NCBI GenBank assembly: GCA_039964455.1
Contig: JBDVXK010000004.1
Coordinates: 1 to 64,000 of the forward strand
DNA: 64,000 bases
Source of the DNA: CALJFL01 sp039964455
GTDB taxonomy: Bacteria; Pseudomonadota; Gammaproteobacteria; Pseudomonadales; Halieaceae
Direction of reading: 5' to 3'
Part shown: piece after piece, positions 26,746 through 35,176 of the stretch
Layout of the letters: each line of letters starts with the position of its first letter
How positions within the stretch are numbered: position 1 is the stretch's first letter
Notes under the pieces: model-generated
What the model was told of the DNA's origin: nothing
What the model saw: only the letters and a program-made list of their open reading frames with translations
The model's database searches: none
Program-made: the position numbers and the translations under genes

Positions 26746-27456
26746 ATGGAAATGTTCAGAATTAGAAATCCCAAAAAAAGACGGCACATGCCGACTGCAG
26801 CAATCCTATTGCTGTCATCGTTTCTCGTCGCCTCCGTACCTGCGGCGCTGGCGGAAGAAGAGGCTGAGACGCAGCAGGAGCGCTCTTTTGATAACCTGGT
26901 GGCCGTCGAGGGTGCTGCGGTTAATATGGCCTACATCGATCCGGATGCGGATTTCAGCGTGTTCAAGCGTGTTGCTATTCTCGATCCCCTGGTTGCCTTT
27001 CGCAGTAACTGGCAGCGAGACCAGAATCGTGGCCGGTCACGCAATATCAGTAACAGGGACATGGAAAGAATCAAGGAAGATGTTGGCACACAATTCGAGC
27101 GGGTGTTCGCCGAGCGACTGGAAGCCGCAGGCTATGAAGTCGTAGATGTGGCGGGTGATGACGTGTTGGTCTTACGGCCCGCGATCATCGATCTTGATAT
27201 CACTGCCCCCGATACGCGTACGCCCGGTCGATCCCGCACTTTCACCGCGTCAACGGGTGCGGCTACTCTGTATATGCAGCTGTTTGATTCAGTTAGCGGT
27301 GACATCATTGGCCGTGCGGCCGACAGGAGGGCGGTTCGCAGTGGTGCCGGTAGCATCAGCTGGAGCAGTAGTGTAACCAACACCGCCGAAGCTCGGCGGA
27401 TGTTTGGCCGTTGGGCCGATACGCTGATCACGTTCCTGGATAGTCACTACAAGTGA
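26746..27456 (+). CDS. DUF3313-type secreted protein
   Basis: Exported protein of 236 residues, signal peptide cleaved near ALAEEEAE. The body has VAILDPLVAF, a long helix ERIKEDVGTQFERVFAERLEAAG, then VLVLRPAIIDLDITAPDT, the pattern of DUF3313, a family found in envelope proteins of unknown role. The ATG follows GGAGAGATAGAT. It comes 134 bases after the alkylsulfatase, in the same direction, but no shared transcript is proven. A lipobox is missing, unlike many DUF3313 members. Confidence 0.72.
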   Translation: MEMFRIRNPKKRRHMPTAAILLLSSFLVASVPAALAEEEAETQQERSFDNLVAVEGAAVNMAYIDPDADFSVFKRVAILDPLVAFRSNWQRDQNRGRSRNISNRDMERIKEDVGTQFERVFAERLEAAGYEVVDVAGDDVLVLRPAIIDLDITAPDTRTPGRSRTFTASTGAATLYMQLFDSVSGDIIGRAADRRAVRSGAGSISWSSSVTNTAEARRMFGRWADTLITFLDSHYK

Positions 27457-27497
27457 AGCTGCCCACAGACTGCTAATCATTCTGAAAAGCAGTTAAA

Positions 27498-27525
27498 GTG
27501 GTCGCTACAATAAGTTAGCGGCCAC
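27498..27525 (+). promoter_or_regulatory. Hairpin occupying the ribosome-binding region of the BASS transporter gene
   Basis: GTGGTCGCTA pairs with TAGCGGCCAC (one G-T wobble) around an eight-base loop. It ends three bases before the ATG at 27529, and no Shine-Dalgarno sequence is visible outside it. It may limit translation initiation. Confidence 0.45.
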
Positions 27526-27528
27526 CTC

Positions 27529-28422
27529 ATGACCCTTTCCCTTCTGGAATCTCTGCTGATGCCTCTATCCCTGTGTCTGTTGATGCTGGGTATGGGAGCG
27601 ACACTAACGCCAGATCACTTTCGGGTGATAGCCAGACGGCCACTGCCTGTATTGATTGGACTGGCCAGTCAGTATGGATGGATGCCGCTTATTGCGGTGG
27701 CGCTGGCACTAGGGCTGCAACTTACACCGGCAACCGCTGTGGGCCTGATTATCCTGGGGTGTTCCGCCGGAGGAGCACTGTCTAATTTTTTCTGTTATCT
27801 CGGTCGTGGTGACCTGGCCCTGAGCATTTCGATGACGGTGGTTTCCACGTTGACCGGTTTAGTGATGATTCCCCTGATGTTGTTTGTCTACGCCACGCCG
27901 TTCCTTGATGCGTCTTCTGACCCCGAGCTCAATATACCTTTGGGTAAAGTTTTCGTTACTTTGCTTGTAGTTCTGATTCCTGTGGGGCTGGGTCTATTGT
28001 TGCGCCATCACAGCCTCTACTGGGCTAGACGTGCAGAAATCGCGGGTACGGTTGTTGGTTTACTGCTTGTCTTCGTTATTGTAGGCAGCAACGTCCTTCG
28101 GGAGTTTGACGCCATACTGATGATGGATTTATCAGTTTATCTGGCCAGCGTGTTAATGGGCCCGATTGGTTTTTTTCTGGGATATTTGGGCGCTCGACTG
28201 ATGAAGCTTAACAGTGCTCAAAAAAAAGCCGTATCTCTGGAGACCGGCTTGCAAAACATTCCTTTGGCGCTGGCGATTATCCTTATTAGCTTCCCCGGCG
28301 AGATTCAGCATGAAGTGCTGGTGGTACCGGTTTTTTATGGTATCGCTATTACGCCGCTAGCACTGTTGGGTTCCTGGTTATTCAGGAGCCTTGAGCCAAC
28401 AGTGCATGAGGGCGCTTCCTGA
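27529..28422 (+). CDS. Bile acid:sodium symporter (BASS) family transporter
   Basis: Inner-membrane secondary transporter of 297 residues with nine or ten hydrophobic helices. Family marks are LCLLMLGMGATLTPDHF near the N-terminus, ILGCSAGGALSNFFCYLGRGDLALS, which contains the sodium-site-type crossing, and SLETGLQNIPLALAII. The BASS/SLC10 family imports bile acids, steroid sulfates, pyruvate or other organic anions with sodium. Sitting 72 bases after the DUF3313 gene and near the alkylsulfatase, it could import sulfated or desulfated amphiphiles; this is inference. Confidence 0.88.
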   Translation: MTLSLLESLLMPLSLCLLMLGMGATLTPDHFRVIARRPLPVLIGLASQYGWMPLIAVALALGLQLTPATAVGLIILGCSAGGALSNFFCYLGRGDLALSISMTVVSTLTGLVMIPLMLFVYATPFLDASSDPELNIPLGKVFVTLLVVLIPVGLGLLLRHHSLYWARRAEIAGTVVGLLLVFVIVGSNVLREFDAILMMDLSVYLASVLMGPIGFFLGYLGARLMKLNSAQKKAVSLETGLQNIPLALAIILISFPGEIQHEVLVVPVFYGIAITPLALLGSWLFRSLEPTVHEGAS

Positions 28423-28441
28423 GACTAGCTAGCTGAGTACG

Positions 28442-29185
28442 TTACTGCGGCAGACTCAGGGGCGTGCGTAGCCTGGTTTCCAAAATGGTGCCAGCGGGGA
28501 TGTTGATACTTTGCCCGCTGGTGAGGAGTGATGCGCCGAGGCCTACCGCCGCACCGGTCCTCGCACCCGACCTGTTGCCGCCGATCAGTCCGCCGATCAC
28601 CGCTGCCCTTGCGGTTCGTCCGGCAGTCCGTGCCGCTTCATTGCCGGTCTGGGCCTGCATGCCATCCGTGGCAATTTCAAACAGTTGATCATTGACCATG
28701 ATATCGGTGAACTCGATAGACATGTCAGATGACCCTACTGCGCGACCGGCCTGGCTCGCCTGGGTAATACGCCCATGTACGTATGCGCGCCGCGGTATTA
28801 CGCGGATGCCGTCGATGGTAACGGCACTCTCCAGCTGGCCGCGAAACCGATGCCCTGCCTGATGTCTTCTGGAGTCGATACTGTCGGTGGTTCGAATGAC
28901 CAGGCGCGTACCTGCTGGTACAGTGACGGTGGTAGGAGCGGCGGCAACCGGTTCCTGAGCAGCGGCTTCTGCGGTGGCGACTCCCGAGCTGAGGAAAATA
29001 CCTACCACTTGATCATCCGGGAATGCCTCTATATTACTGCCCGTATTGAACATGATGATGCCGTTGCTGCTGCCGACGAACTCACCCTCAAGTAGGGTGC
29101 CATCAGCGAGTTCCAGTGTGTCTGCAATCACTGTGCCGAAGCTGAGTGTGGATATCGTTAGCAATGTAGTGAGTAGTTTTTTCAT
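28442..29185 (-). CDS. Exported protein with Sm-like N-terminus and Gly-zipper (unknown function)
   Basis: I do not recognise a named family. The protein has 247 residues and a signal peptide (cleaved near VIADTLEL). A short beta region (LADGTLLEGEFVGSSNGIIM) resembles an Sm-like or SH3-like strand pattern. A middle domain follows (VTVPAGTRLVIRTTDSIDS; IRVIPRRAYVHGRIT). Next comes a glycine-zipper stretch (AAVIGGLIGGNRSGARTGAA) that could insert into a membrane or oligomerise. The C-terminus repeats the motif IPAGTILETRLRTPL. GGGGAGGCC precedes the ATG. It converges with the BASS gene. Confidence 0.7.
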   Translation of the reverse strand: MKKLLTTLLTISTLSFGTVIADTLELADGTLLEGEFVGSSNGIIMFNTGSNIEAFPDDQVVGIFLSSGVATAEAAAQEPVAAAPTTVTVPAGTRLVIRTTDSIDSRRHQAGHRFRGQLESAVTIDGIRVIPRRAYVHGRITQASQAGRAVGSSDMSIEFTDIMVNDQLFEIATDGMQAQTGNEAARTAGRTARAAVIGGLIGGNRSGARTGAAVGLGASLLTSGQSINIPAGTILETRLRTPLSLPQ

Positions 29186-29223
29186 GCTGGCCTCCCCGGG
29201 CGCGTGTGTATTTTTTAGCTAAT

Positions 29224-29925
29224 TTAATCGATGAAATTGACTTTACCGGTTCCCATGTCGTAGAGGGCACCCACGATTTTTACCTCGCCCTTCTTTTCAA
29301 GGTCTGCAACGATAGGGCTGCGCTCTCGTATGTCCTCGATGCTCAACTGAACATTCCGCTCGGTAACCATATGGACGAATTCATCATTAGCGCTGGTTCT
29401 TTCGCCCTTGTAACTGGACAGAGTGTCGATGGCAGGTTGGATGTTCTCCAACATGGCGGTGATGTTCCCCAGTTCCGCGCCATCGATAGCTGCCTTGATC
29501 GCGCCGCAGTCGGAATGGCCCATGACCAGGATAATTTTTGCGCCTGAAATCAGAGTGGCAAACTCCATGCTCCCCAGGATGTCTGTATTTTCGAAATTGC
29601 CGGCCACTCTAGCGACGAAAATGTCCCCGATACCGCGATCAAAAACATCTTCAACCGGAATTCTCGAATCCAGGCAGGAGAGAACGACAGCCTTGGGGAA
29701 TTGACCCTCGGCGGCAGAGCGGACCAGTGCGGAGTGATCTCGGCTGGTTACCGTTCCTGACACAAATCGTGTGTTGCCCTGCTTGAGGGTCGTCAGGACC
29801 TGCTCCGGCGTGAGGGCCGCCTGCTCCTCCGCGGAGAGAACGCGTTCTACTCGGGCGGTATCACTTGTCGCCTGAGCAGCGCTGGAAATAAGGATCACTG
29901 TGAAAAGGGTAACTAGAGCTCGCAT
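29224..29925 (-). CDS. Periplasmic beta-class carbonic anhydrase
   Basis: Interconverts CO2 and bicarbonate. From the chosen ATG (GGAGACGAC upstream) it has 233 residues. The signal peptide runs to about AQATS, so this is an exported beta-CA. Zinc ligands are Cys84, His137 and Cys140 (SCLDSRIP; GHSDCGA), with the catalytic Asp86-Arg88 dyad. A longer open frame to 29982 would bury the signal peptide. Periplasmic beta-CAs are less common than cytoplasmic ones and may retain CO2 or buffer the periplasm. Confidence 0.92.
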   Translation of the reverse strand: MRALVTLFTVILISSAAQATSDTARVERVLSAEEQAALTPEQVLTTLKQGNTRFVSGTVTSRDHSALVRSAAEGQFPKAVVLSCLDSRIPVEDVFDRGIGDIFVARVAGNFENTDILGSMEFATLISGAKIILVMGHSDCGAIKAAIDGAELGNITAMLENIQPAIDTLSSYKGERTSANDEFVHMVTERNVQLSIEDIRERSPIVADLEKKGEVKIVGALYDMGTGKVNFID

Positions 29926-30127
29926 GTCGTCTCCGTCGCATTGTGCAGTTGCTTGGTGGCTGGAAAGGTAATCGTCGCTCAATCACCCGGCCCAATCATG
30001 AAGAAACCCTGAAGCTTCTCTGAAACTGTTGTGTTTGAGGGGAAAGACTCGCCCTAAATGAATAGTATGGGTGCTGGACTTCAGCTTTGAGCTGAGGCGT
30101 TTAGCGATAACCCGAAGAGGAAAGTCT

Positions 30128-30676
30128 ATGAAAAACGTACTGATAAGCTTGGCGATGACGGTGCTGCTTGCCGCCTGCGCCTCGGGCCCGAGGGTCAACG
30201 TTGCCAGCAACACCAATCCATCAACTGACTTTGCCAGCTTTGAGACCTATGATTTTATGCAGCCGCTGGGTACCGATCGGGCCGGTGGTGTGCGCACCCC
30301 CCTGAGCGAAATGCTGAGCACTGCGCTGAGTGCAGAGATGGAAAAGAGAGGCTTTCGTCGCGCCAGTGAGCCGGACATTCTGATTAATGTTTTCGTGAAT
30401 ACGGAGCAGCGGTTGGATGTGCGCCAGGTGCCCACGTCCTCTTCCTTCCACGGTTATCGCCGCGGCCGTTATTCAACCTGGGGTAGCTATCGCACCGAGG
30501 TGCGCGAGTACAATCAGGGCACCCTGGCGGTCGACCTTGTAGATGCCGGCCAGAATATCCTGGCCTGGGAAGGCGTAGCCATGCAACGCCTGGGGCGTAA
30601 CACGGAGATTAACCAGGAAGCGGTCGATCAGGTTGTTGCAGCTGTCATGGCGGAATTTGAGCACTCTGCCAAGTAG
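30128..30676 (+). CDS. DUF4136 lipoprotein
   Basis: Lipoprotein of 182 residues with the lipobox LLAAC. The body follows the DUF4136 pattern: TDFASFETYDFMQP, then EMEKRGFRRASEPDILINVFV, a Ser/Tyr/Arg-rich loop, and YNQGTLAVDLVDAGQNILAWEGVA. Such proteins are envelope lipoproteins of unknown role. The start ATG 30128 has AGAGGAAAG upstream. It is divergent from the carbonic anhydrase and 188 bases before the first hydrolase of the next cluster. Confidence 0.83.
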   Translation: MKNVLISLAMTVLLAACASGPRVNVASNTNPSTDFASFETYDFMQPLGTDRAGGVRTPLSEMLSTALSAEMEKRGFRRASEPDILINVFVNTEQRLDVRQVPTSSSFHGYRRGRYSTWGSYRTEVREYNQGTLAVDLVDAGQNILAWEGVAMQRLGRNTEINQEAVDQVVAAVMAEFEHSAK

Positions 30677-30864
30677 GAATGGGGGATAGCTTGTTATGGG
30701 GCGTGGCATGGCACCTGGAGGCCAGCTGGATGCGCAGTGCCGCCGGTGCCAGAACCAATCTTCTGGCAGCAAGCGCAACATATGCGGTTATCGTGTGCGT
30801 CTGACCTGGGTATTTGAAACGTGTAAGTCACGCGTTTTTGGGGCTTGATCTTATGCTGTGTTCG

Positions 30865-32319
30865 ATGAAACGTCTTGTTGTCGCATTGGCACTTGTCACA
30901 GTGCTGGCCGGCTGCGGCGCGGATGGCCTGCAACCCTGGCACCGCGTCAGCCTGGATAGCGAGTATGGGCAGAGGAGTGCGATAGCGGTGACATCGCTCG
31001 AGGATTATTTCGCCCTCGAAGACGCACTATTTGCTGAACTTGACCAGAAGATCTACGAGGCGGATGACGCCACGCTGGATGCATCATTTTCGCGCTACAG
31101 GAGTGGCAGCCCGGCAGATCCAAGGGGCCTCCAGCCAGACTGGAACCGGACTGTGCTGCTGGAGCCTGAAGGGAAAATTCACGGTAGTGTGCTTTTGTTA
31201 CATGGCATGTCCGACTCACCCTACAGTCTTCGAGCGTTGGGCCTGCGACTGCAGAGTGAAGGCTACCGATGTCTTTTACTGCGACTCCCCGGACACGGCA
31301 CCATACCAGCCGGAATGCTGGACCTGAACTGGCGAGAGATGGCCGCAGTGGTGGCGCTGGGCATGCAGCATTTGGTAGACGCATCAATGGGGGGCAGCGT
31401 ACACATTATTGGTTATTCAACCGGCGCGGCACTCGCTTTGGACTACGCCTTGAAAAATCCGGCTGGCGTTGGTTCACCTGCGAGCCTCGTGCTCATCTCT
31501 CCCGCCATTGCCATCAGTCCCGCCGCAGGTTTTGCCACCATCAAACGCTGGGCCTCAATGTTACCCGGCCTATCCGGTCTTGCCTGGTTGCAGGTAGAGC
31601 CCGAATTCGACCCCTATAAATACAATTCCTTCGCCACCAATGCAGCAGAGCAGGTTCACCGACTTACTCGTGCTGTAAGCCGAGTTATCAGCGACGCAGA
31701 TGCTGCGGTGCTCCCGCCCACTGTTGTTTTCAAGTCCACTGTCGATGCGACTGTGTCGACTGAAGCCGTCGTCGACGGGCTGCTGCTCAAAGTGCGACCC
31801 GGTGAGCATGAACTGGTGTTGTTTGATATAAACCGCCATGCAGCTACTGCCGCCCTGTTGCAAGATGACCCGGCGCCACTGACGCGACGGCTGTCTCAAA
31901 AAGAAGAGATGCCTTTCACCCTAACGCTCATAACCAATACCAGTGATGACAGCCAACGCGTGCTCGCAAGCTCGCGCAAGTCTGGGTCTCGTGGGGATAA
32001 TGAGACTAAGAAGCTCGCGGAGCGTTGGCCGGAAGGCGTATTTTCGCTTTCACACGTGGCCCTGCCATTCTCACCCTATGATCCGCTCTACGGCTTCAAA
32101 AGGCCTGCCGATGCCAGTCGCATATTCCTCGGCAGCCAGGCTATTCAGGGAGAAAGAGGAATTCTCAGAATTTCCCAGCAGTACCTGCTGCGCTTGCGTT
32201 CCAACCCATTCTTCCCCTACCTGGAGGAACGTACGCTGGACTGGTTGGATTTCAGGACCGGCACTTCCAGCGAGATTGGACATTCATCTTTGAAAGACGC
32301 GCCTGATGTGGAGCGATAG
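30865..32319 (+). CDS. Alpha/beta-hydrolase lipoprotein (hydrolase 1 of 3)
   Basis: Predicted lipid-anchored serine hydrolase of 484 residues; the lipobox is LAGC. The fold is shown by LLLHGMSDSPYSLRALGLRL (oxyanion region), LLLRLPGHGT, and the nucleophile elbow GYSTG with Ser185. A probable Asp lies in FKSTVDATVS, but the catalytic His is unclear. The C-terminal 160 residues (FTLTLITNTSD, then LPFSPYDPLYGF) are unusual for simple esterases. ATG 30853 is an alternative start; neither has a good Shine-Dalgarno. Substrate unknown. Confidence 0.8.
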   Translation: MKRLVVALALVTVLAGCGADGLQPWHRVSLDSEYGQRSAIAVTSLEDYFALEDALFAELDQKIYEADDATLDASFSRYRSGSPADPRGLQPDWNRTVLLEPEGKIHGSVLLLHGMSDSPYSLRALGLRLQSEGYRCLLLRLPGHGTIPAGMLDLNWREMAAVVALGMQHLVDASMGGSVHIIGYSTGAALALDYALKNPAGVGSPASLVLISPAIAISPAAGFATIKRWASMLPGLSGLAWLQVEPEFDPYKYNSFATNAAEQVHRLTRAVSRVISDADAAVLPPTVVFKSTVDATVSTEAVVDGLLLKVRPGEHELVLFDINRHAATAALLQDDPAPLTRRLSQKEEMPFTLTLITNTSDDSQRVLASSRKSGSRGDNETKKLAERWPEGVFSLSHVALPFSPYDPLYGFKRPADASRIFLGSQAIQGERGILRISQQYLLRLRSNPFFPYLEERTLDWLDFRTGTSSEIGHSSLKDAPDVER

Positions 32320-32412
32320 CGCCTATAATTTTCCCTCACGGTGGCTCCCAATTGGCGATAAAAGATGTATTTGAATTTAAACGATAGATCTAAATCAGGT
32401 GGACTCTTTATC

Positions 32413-33732
32413 ATGGCCATTGCCCGCTTTCGCGCTCTGTTGAGCCTGGTTATTGTTCTGCTGCTGGTGCTACTGACCGGGTGTGCCAGCTTTGGTCGCG
32501 GCGTGACTGAGGCGCTGGTCAATACTCAGTCGGCGGAGACTGAAGATACACGCAATTGCAGGGTTCATGGTGAGGCATTCAGCGGTATCGGCCCTTTGCT
32601 TGAAGCCCAGGCGGCGGATCCGGTGTCGGCAGGTAATCCGGACCGAGCGACCACGAAGTTGGTTTATGTGCACGGTATCGGGGATCATCAGCCGGGGCAT
32701 GGGGGCACGTTTATCGAATCAGTCACCGCATCCCTTGGTCTGCAGGTTCGCGCGGATCTGGTCAAACGAATTGTGCTCGCCCCGCCGGACGAGCCGGCAA
32801 GGCCATTTGGTGAGGTTAATATCATCCGGCTCACTGATTCACAGCGGCGCCGTGAACTGATCTTCTTCGAGCTAACCTGGAGCCACATTACGATGGACGA
32901 GAAGGATTCCATCGCGTTCGATAATGCGGTGATATACAGCTCCCAGCGCACGGCACTAAACAACCGCGCTCGCCAGTTCGCCAACAGCGTGCTCCCCGAT
33001 CCACTGGCGTTCATTGGCAACCGTGGGGCCGACATCCGAGGTGCGGTTGGTCAGGCCCTTTGCTGGGCGCTGAGTACACGCTGGGAGGACCTTCCGGCGC
33101 TTACCACAGACCAGCGGTGTGAAAACTCACAGAACTATGGTGAGCGGGTGCTGGCCGACGAACTAGTTATTGCCACTCACAGCCTGGGTAGCCGGGCGGC
33201 CGTGGACGCACTGCAAAGCGTGGGTAGCAGCCTGGACAGTCAATCAGGCAACCCGGACAAGGAAGAGCAATTTGCGGTTGATCTCAGGCAGAAGCAGGTA
33301 AGTTTGTACATGCTTTCCAACCAACTGCCTTTGCTGGAGGCGGGCCAGCCGCGGCAGGCGGTCACCGGCAGTGGGAATGAGTTTTGTGGTCCAGAGGCGC
33401 CGCAGACCAGTGGTCGATTTCTCAAGCAACTGGATATGGTGGCTTTCACCGATCCGAACGACCTCCTTAGCTATCCGGTTCCACCGGCCTGGGCGCGCAA
33501 GTATCTCGACTCCCGGATGTGTGCCAATGTGCGCAACGTCACGATCAATATCGCACATGTGCGCCGACTGCCGGTGATTGGTGAGTTCGCCGACCCGGTG
33601 ACTGCGCATAGGGGTTACGACGGAGATCAACGCGTGGCCGAGCTGATGGCCAACGGCATTGGCAATGAGGGTGCCAGTGCACTGGTGCGTGAGCGCTGCC
33701 AGTGGCAAGAAGTGGACCCTGCCTTGAACTGA
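32413..33732 (+). CDS. Lipase-like alpha/beta-hydrolase lipoprotein (hydrolase 2 of 3)
   Basis: Lipoprotein of 439 residues (lipobox LTGC). The N-terminal strand TKLVYVHGIGDHQPGHGG gives the oxyanion loop, and IATHSLGSRAAVDAL contains the nucleophile Ser257. A late VTAHRGYDGDQR might supply the His. It is unrelated in detail to its neighbours apart from the fold. AGGTGGA (32397-32403) supports ATG 32413; the longer frame to 32365 is less likely. It is 93 bases after hydrolase 1. Substrate unknown. Confidence 0.78.
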   Translation: MAIARFRALLSLVIVLLLVLLTGCASFGRGVTEALVNTQSAETEDTRNCRVHGEAFSGIGPLLEAQAADPVSAGNPDRATTKLVYVHGIGDHQPGHGGTFIESVTASLGLQVRADLVKRIVLAPPDEPARPFGEVNIIRLTDSQRRRELIFFELTWSHITMDEKDSIAFDNAVIYSSQRTALNNRARQFANSVLPDPLAFIGNRGADIRGAVGQALCWALSTRWEDLPALTTDQRCENSQNYGERVLADELVIATHSLGSRAAVDALQSVGSSLDSQSGNPDKEEQFAVDLRQKQVSLYMLSNQLPLLEAGQPRQAVTGSGNEFCGPEAPQTSGRFLKQLDMVAFTDPNDLLSYPVPPAWARKYLDSRMCANVRNVTINIAHVRRLPVIGEFADPVTAHRGYDGDQRVAELMANGIGNEGASALVRERCQWQEVDPALN

Positions 33733-33820
33733 AGTTTTTGTATCAGCCACTACCGGCCAACGATTTCGCGGTACAGCCAAAATGCTTTACTTAAAACCGG
33801 CACTATTGAGAGAGAAGCCC

Positions 33821-33883
33821 ATGAAAGATCCAGCATGCATGCTGTTAGTCCGCTCGTCGTTTCCAACGGCCGTTTCACGCTAG
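33821..33883 (+). CDS. Possible 20-codon leader ORF before hydrolase 3
   Basis: ATG at 33821 follows GAGAGAGAAG (33808-33817). It encodes a 20-residue Ser/Val-rich peptide and stops at 33883, one base before the ATG of hydrolase 3. That gene has no Shine-Dalgarno of its own, so translation of the short ORF could be what delivers ribosomes. It may equally be chance. Confidence 0.35.
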   Translation: MKDPACMLLVRSSFPTAVSR

Positions 33884-33884
33884 C

Positions 33885-35078
33885 ATGGCAAAGCCCGGGC
33901 ATCGCATGAGATACATAGCGCTGGCGGCCTTATTGGTTGTGCTAGCTGGTGCGTGGTCCTACCGGGCGTATTTCTCGTCTACCAATGCTGCTCTTCGTCA
34001 TGCCGAGGCTTTTTTGTTTCGGCGGATGTCAGTGGCACAGTTGGCGGAGCAGGGTGAGTATCGTTTTTTCTATGCGACTAACCGAACCCCGGGTACGGAT
34101 GATAATGAATTGGCGCAGCGTTTTACGTCCGAGCGCGATGATTCGCTGAGCTTTGGATCGTTCGATGCAGCTATCCGGCCCAGCTTGGGTATCGGCATGC
34201 TGGTCAATCCCACCGAATGGCTGCAGAACGAGGAGATTCGCCTTGATAACGTCAACAGTCTGGCGCGAGTAGACTTTGTCGGGCAACTGCGAGAACAAGT
34301 GGCGAGCTCGCCACACCGCGCTCTGCTGTTGGTACTGCACGGCTTCCGCGAAGGTCATGAGTCGGCCCTGCGCAAAACTGCTTTCCTGGCTCACGTGTTG
34401 GATATCAATGCACCGTTAGTGCTCTTCGATTGGCCCGGCGACCAGGGTTCCGGACTGAGGCCGTACCGCCGCGCTCGTGACGTTGCAAGTGCCTCGGGTG
34501 CAGAGCTGGCCAAAACCATGCAACTGCTACTGCAGGAAGTACAGCCAGAAAATTTCTGGATTCTGGCCAATAGTATGGGCGCGCAAGTGGTGGTGGACGC
34601 CTTCAGCCTCTTGTATCAGGCTAAGGATTTCGAAGCGCCAGCAGAGGGTATTGAACACGTGGTGCTAACCGCGCCGGATATCAATCACCAGCAATTCAAC
34701 CAACAGTTCAAGCGTGAATTGAGCGCGCTGGCCGAGCGTTTGACGGTTTATGTCTCGTCAAACGACCGAGCCTTGCTCGTAAGTCGCCTGGTTAATGGCG
34801 GCCGCAGGCGTGGCGAAAGCACACTGAGCCCCGACCAATTGGATGAGGCGGCCAGGGTCTTTGAGTTGACCGAGTCCGCTAGCGACCTGATCACTCTGGT
34901 GGATGTCACGCCGGTCAATCGCACCCGTAACTTCCACAACTTCAGCCTGGAGACGCCGGAATTTTTTGATGACCTGTATCTGCGATTGACCAACCCTGAA
35001 ATGCCCAATAGCAGACCCATTTACCGGGTAGAGACTATTGATGGTTCAGCCTACTCGGTGCTGACCAGGGGGCGCTGA
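33885..35078 (+). CDS. DUF900-type alpha/beta-hydrolase (hydrolase 3 of 3)
   Basis: Membrane-anchored or exported hydrolase of 397 residues; a single hydrophobic helix (about residues 9-28) has no lipobox. DUF900 traits are FFYATNRTPG, LLLVLHGFREGHESALRKTAF, VLFDWPGDQGSG and the nucleophile motif LANSMGAQ with Ser230. The late NRTRNFHNFSL could carry the catalytic His. Members resemble lipases and thioesterases but few have known substrates. It is last of three consecutive exported hydrolases and converges with the DUF3604 gene. Confidence 0.82.
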   Translation: MAKPGHRMRYIALAALLVVLAGAWSYRAYFSSTNAALRHAEAFLFRRMSVAQLAEQGEYRFFYATNRTPGTDDNELAQRFTSERDDSLSFGSFDAAIRPSLGIGMLVNPTEWLQNEEIRLDNVNSLARVDFVGQLREQVASSPHRALLLVLHGFREGHESALRKTAFLAHVLDINAPLVLFDWPGDQGSGLRPYRRARDVASASGAELAKTMQLLLQEVQPENFWILANSMGAQVVVDAFSLLYQAKDFEAPAEGIEHVVLTAPDINHQQFNQQFKRELSALAERLTVYVSSNDRALLVSRLVNGGRRRGESTLSPDQLDEAARVFELTESASDLITLVDVTPVNRTRNFHNFSLETPEFFDDLYLRLTNPEMPNSRPIYRVETIDGSAYSVLTRGR

Positions 35079-35176
35079 GGAGAACCGGCATTCCCGCATA
35101 GGGTGAGTCACCGTGTCAGCGCACTAAACCCTTAAGCTGCCACCGTTTCTTCTTCATAAATTTTCGCTTCACAGAC

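Noticed and set aside
35102..35112. GGTGAGTCACC palindrome between hydrolase 3 and the DUF3604 gene
   Set aside because: Very short, between convergent genes and without a T-run; chance is the simpler explanation.
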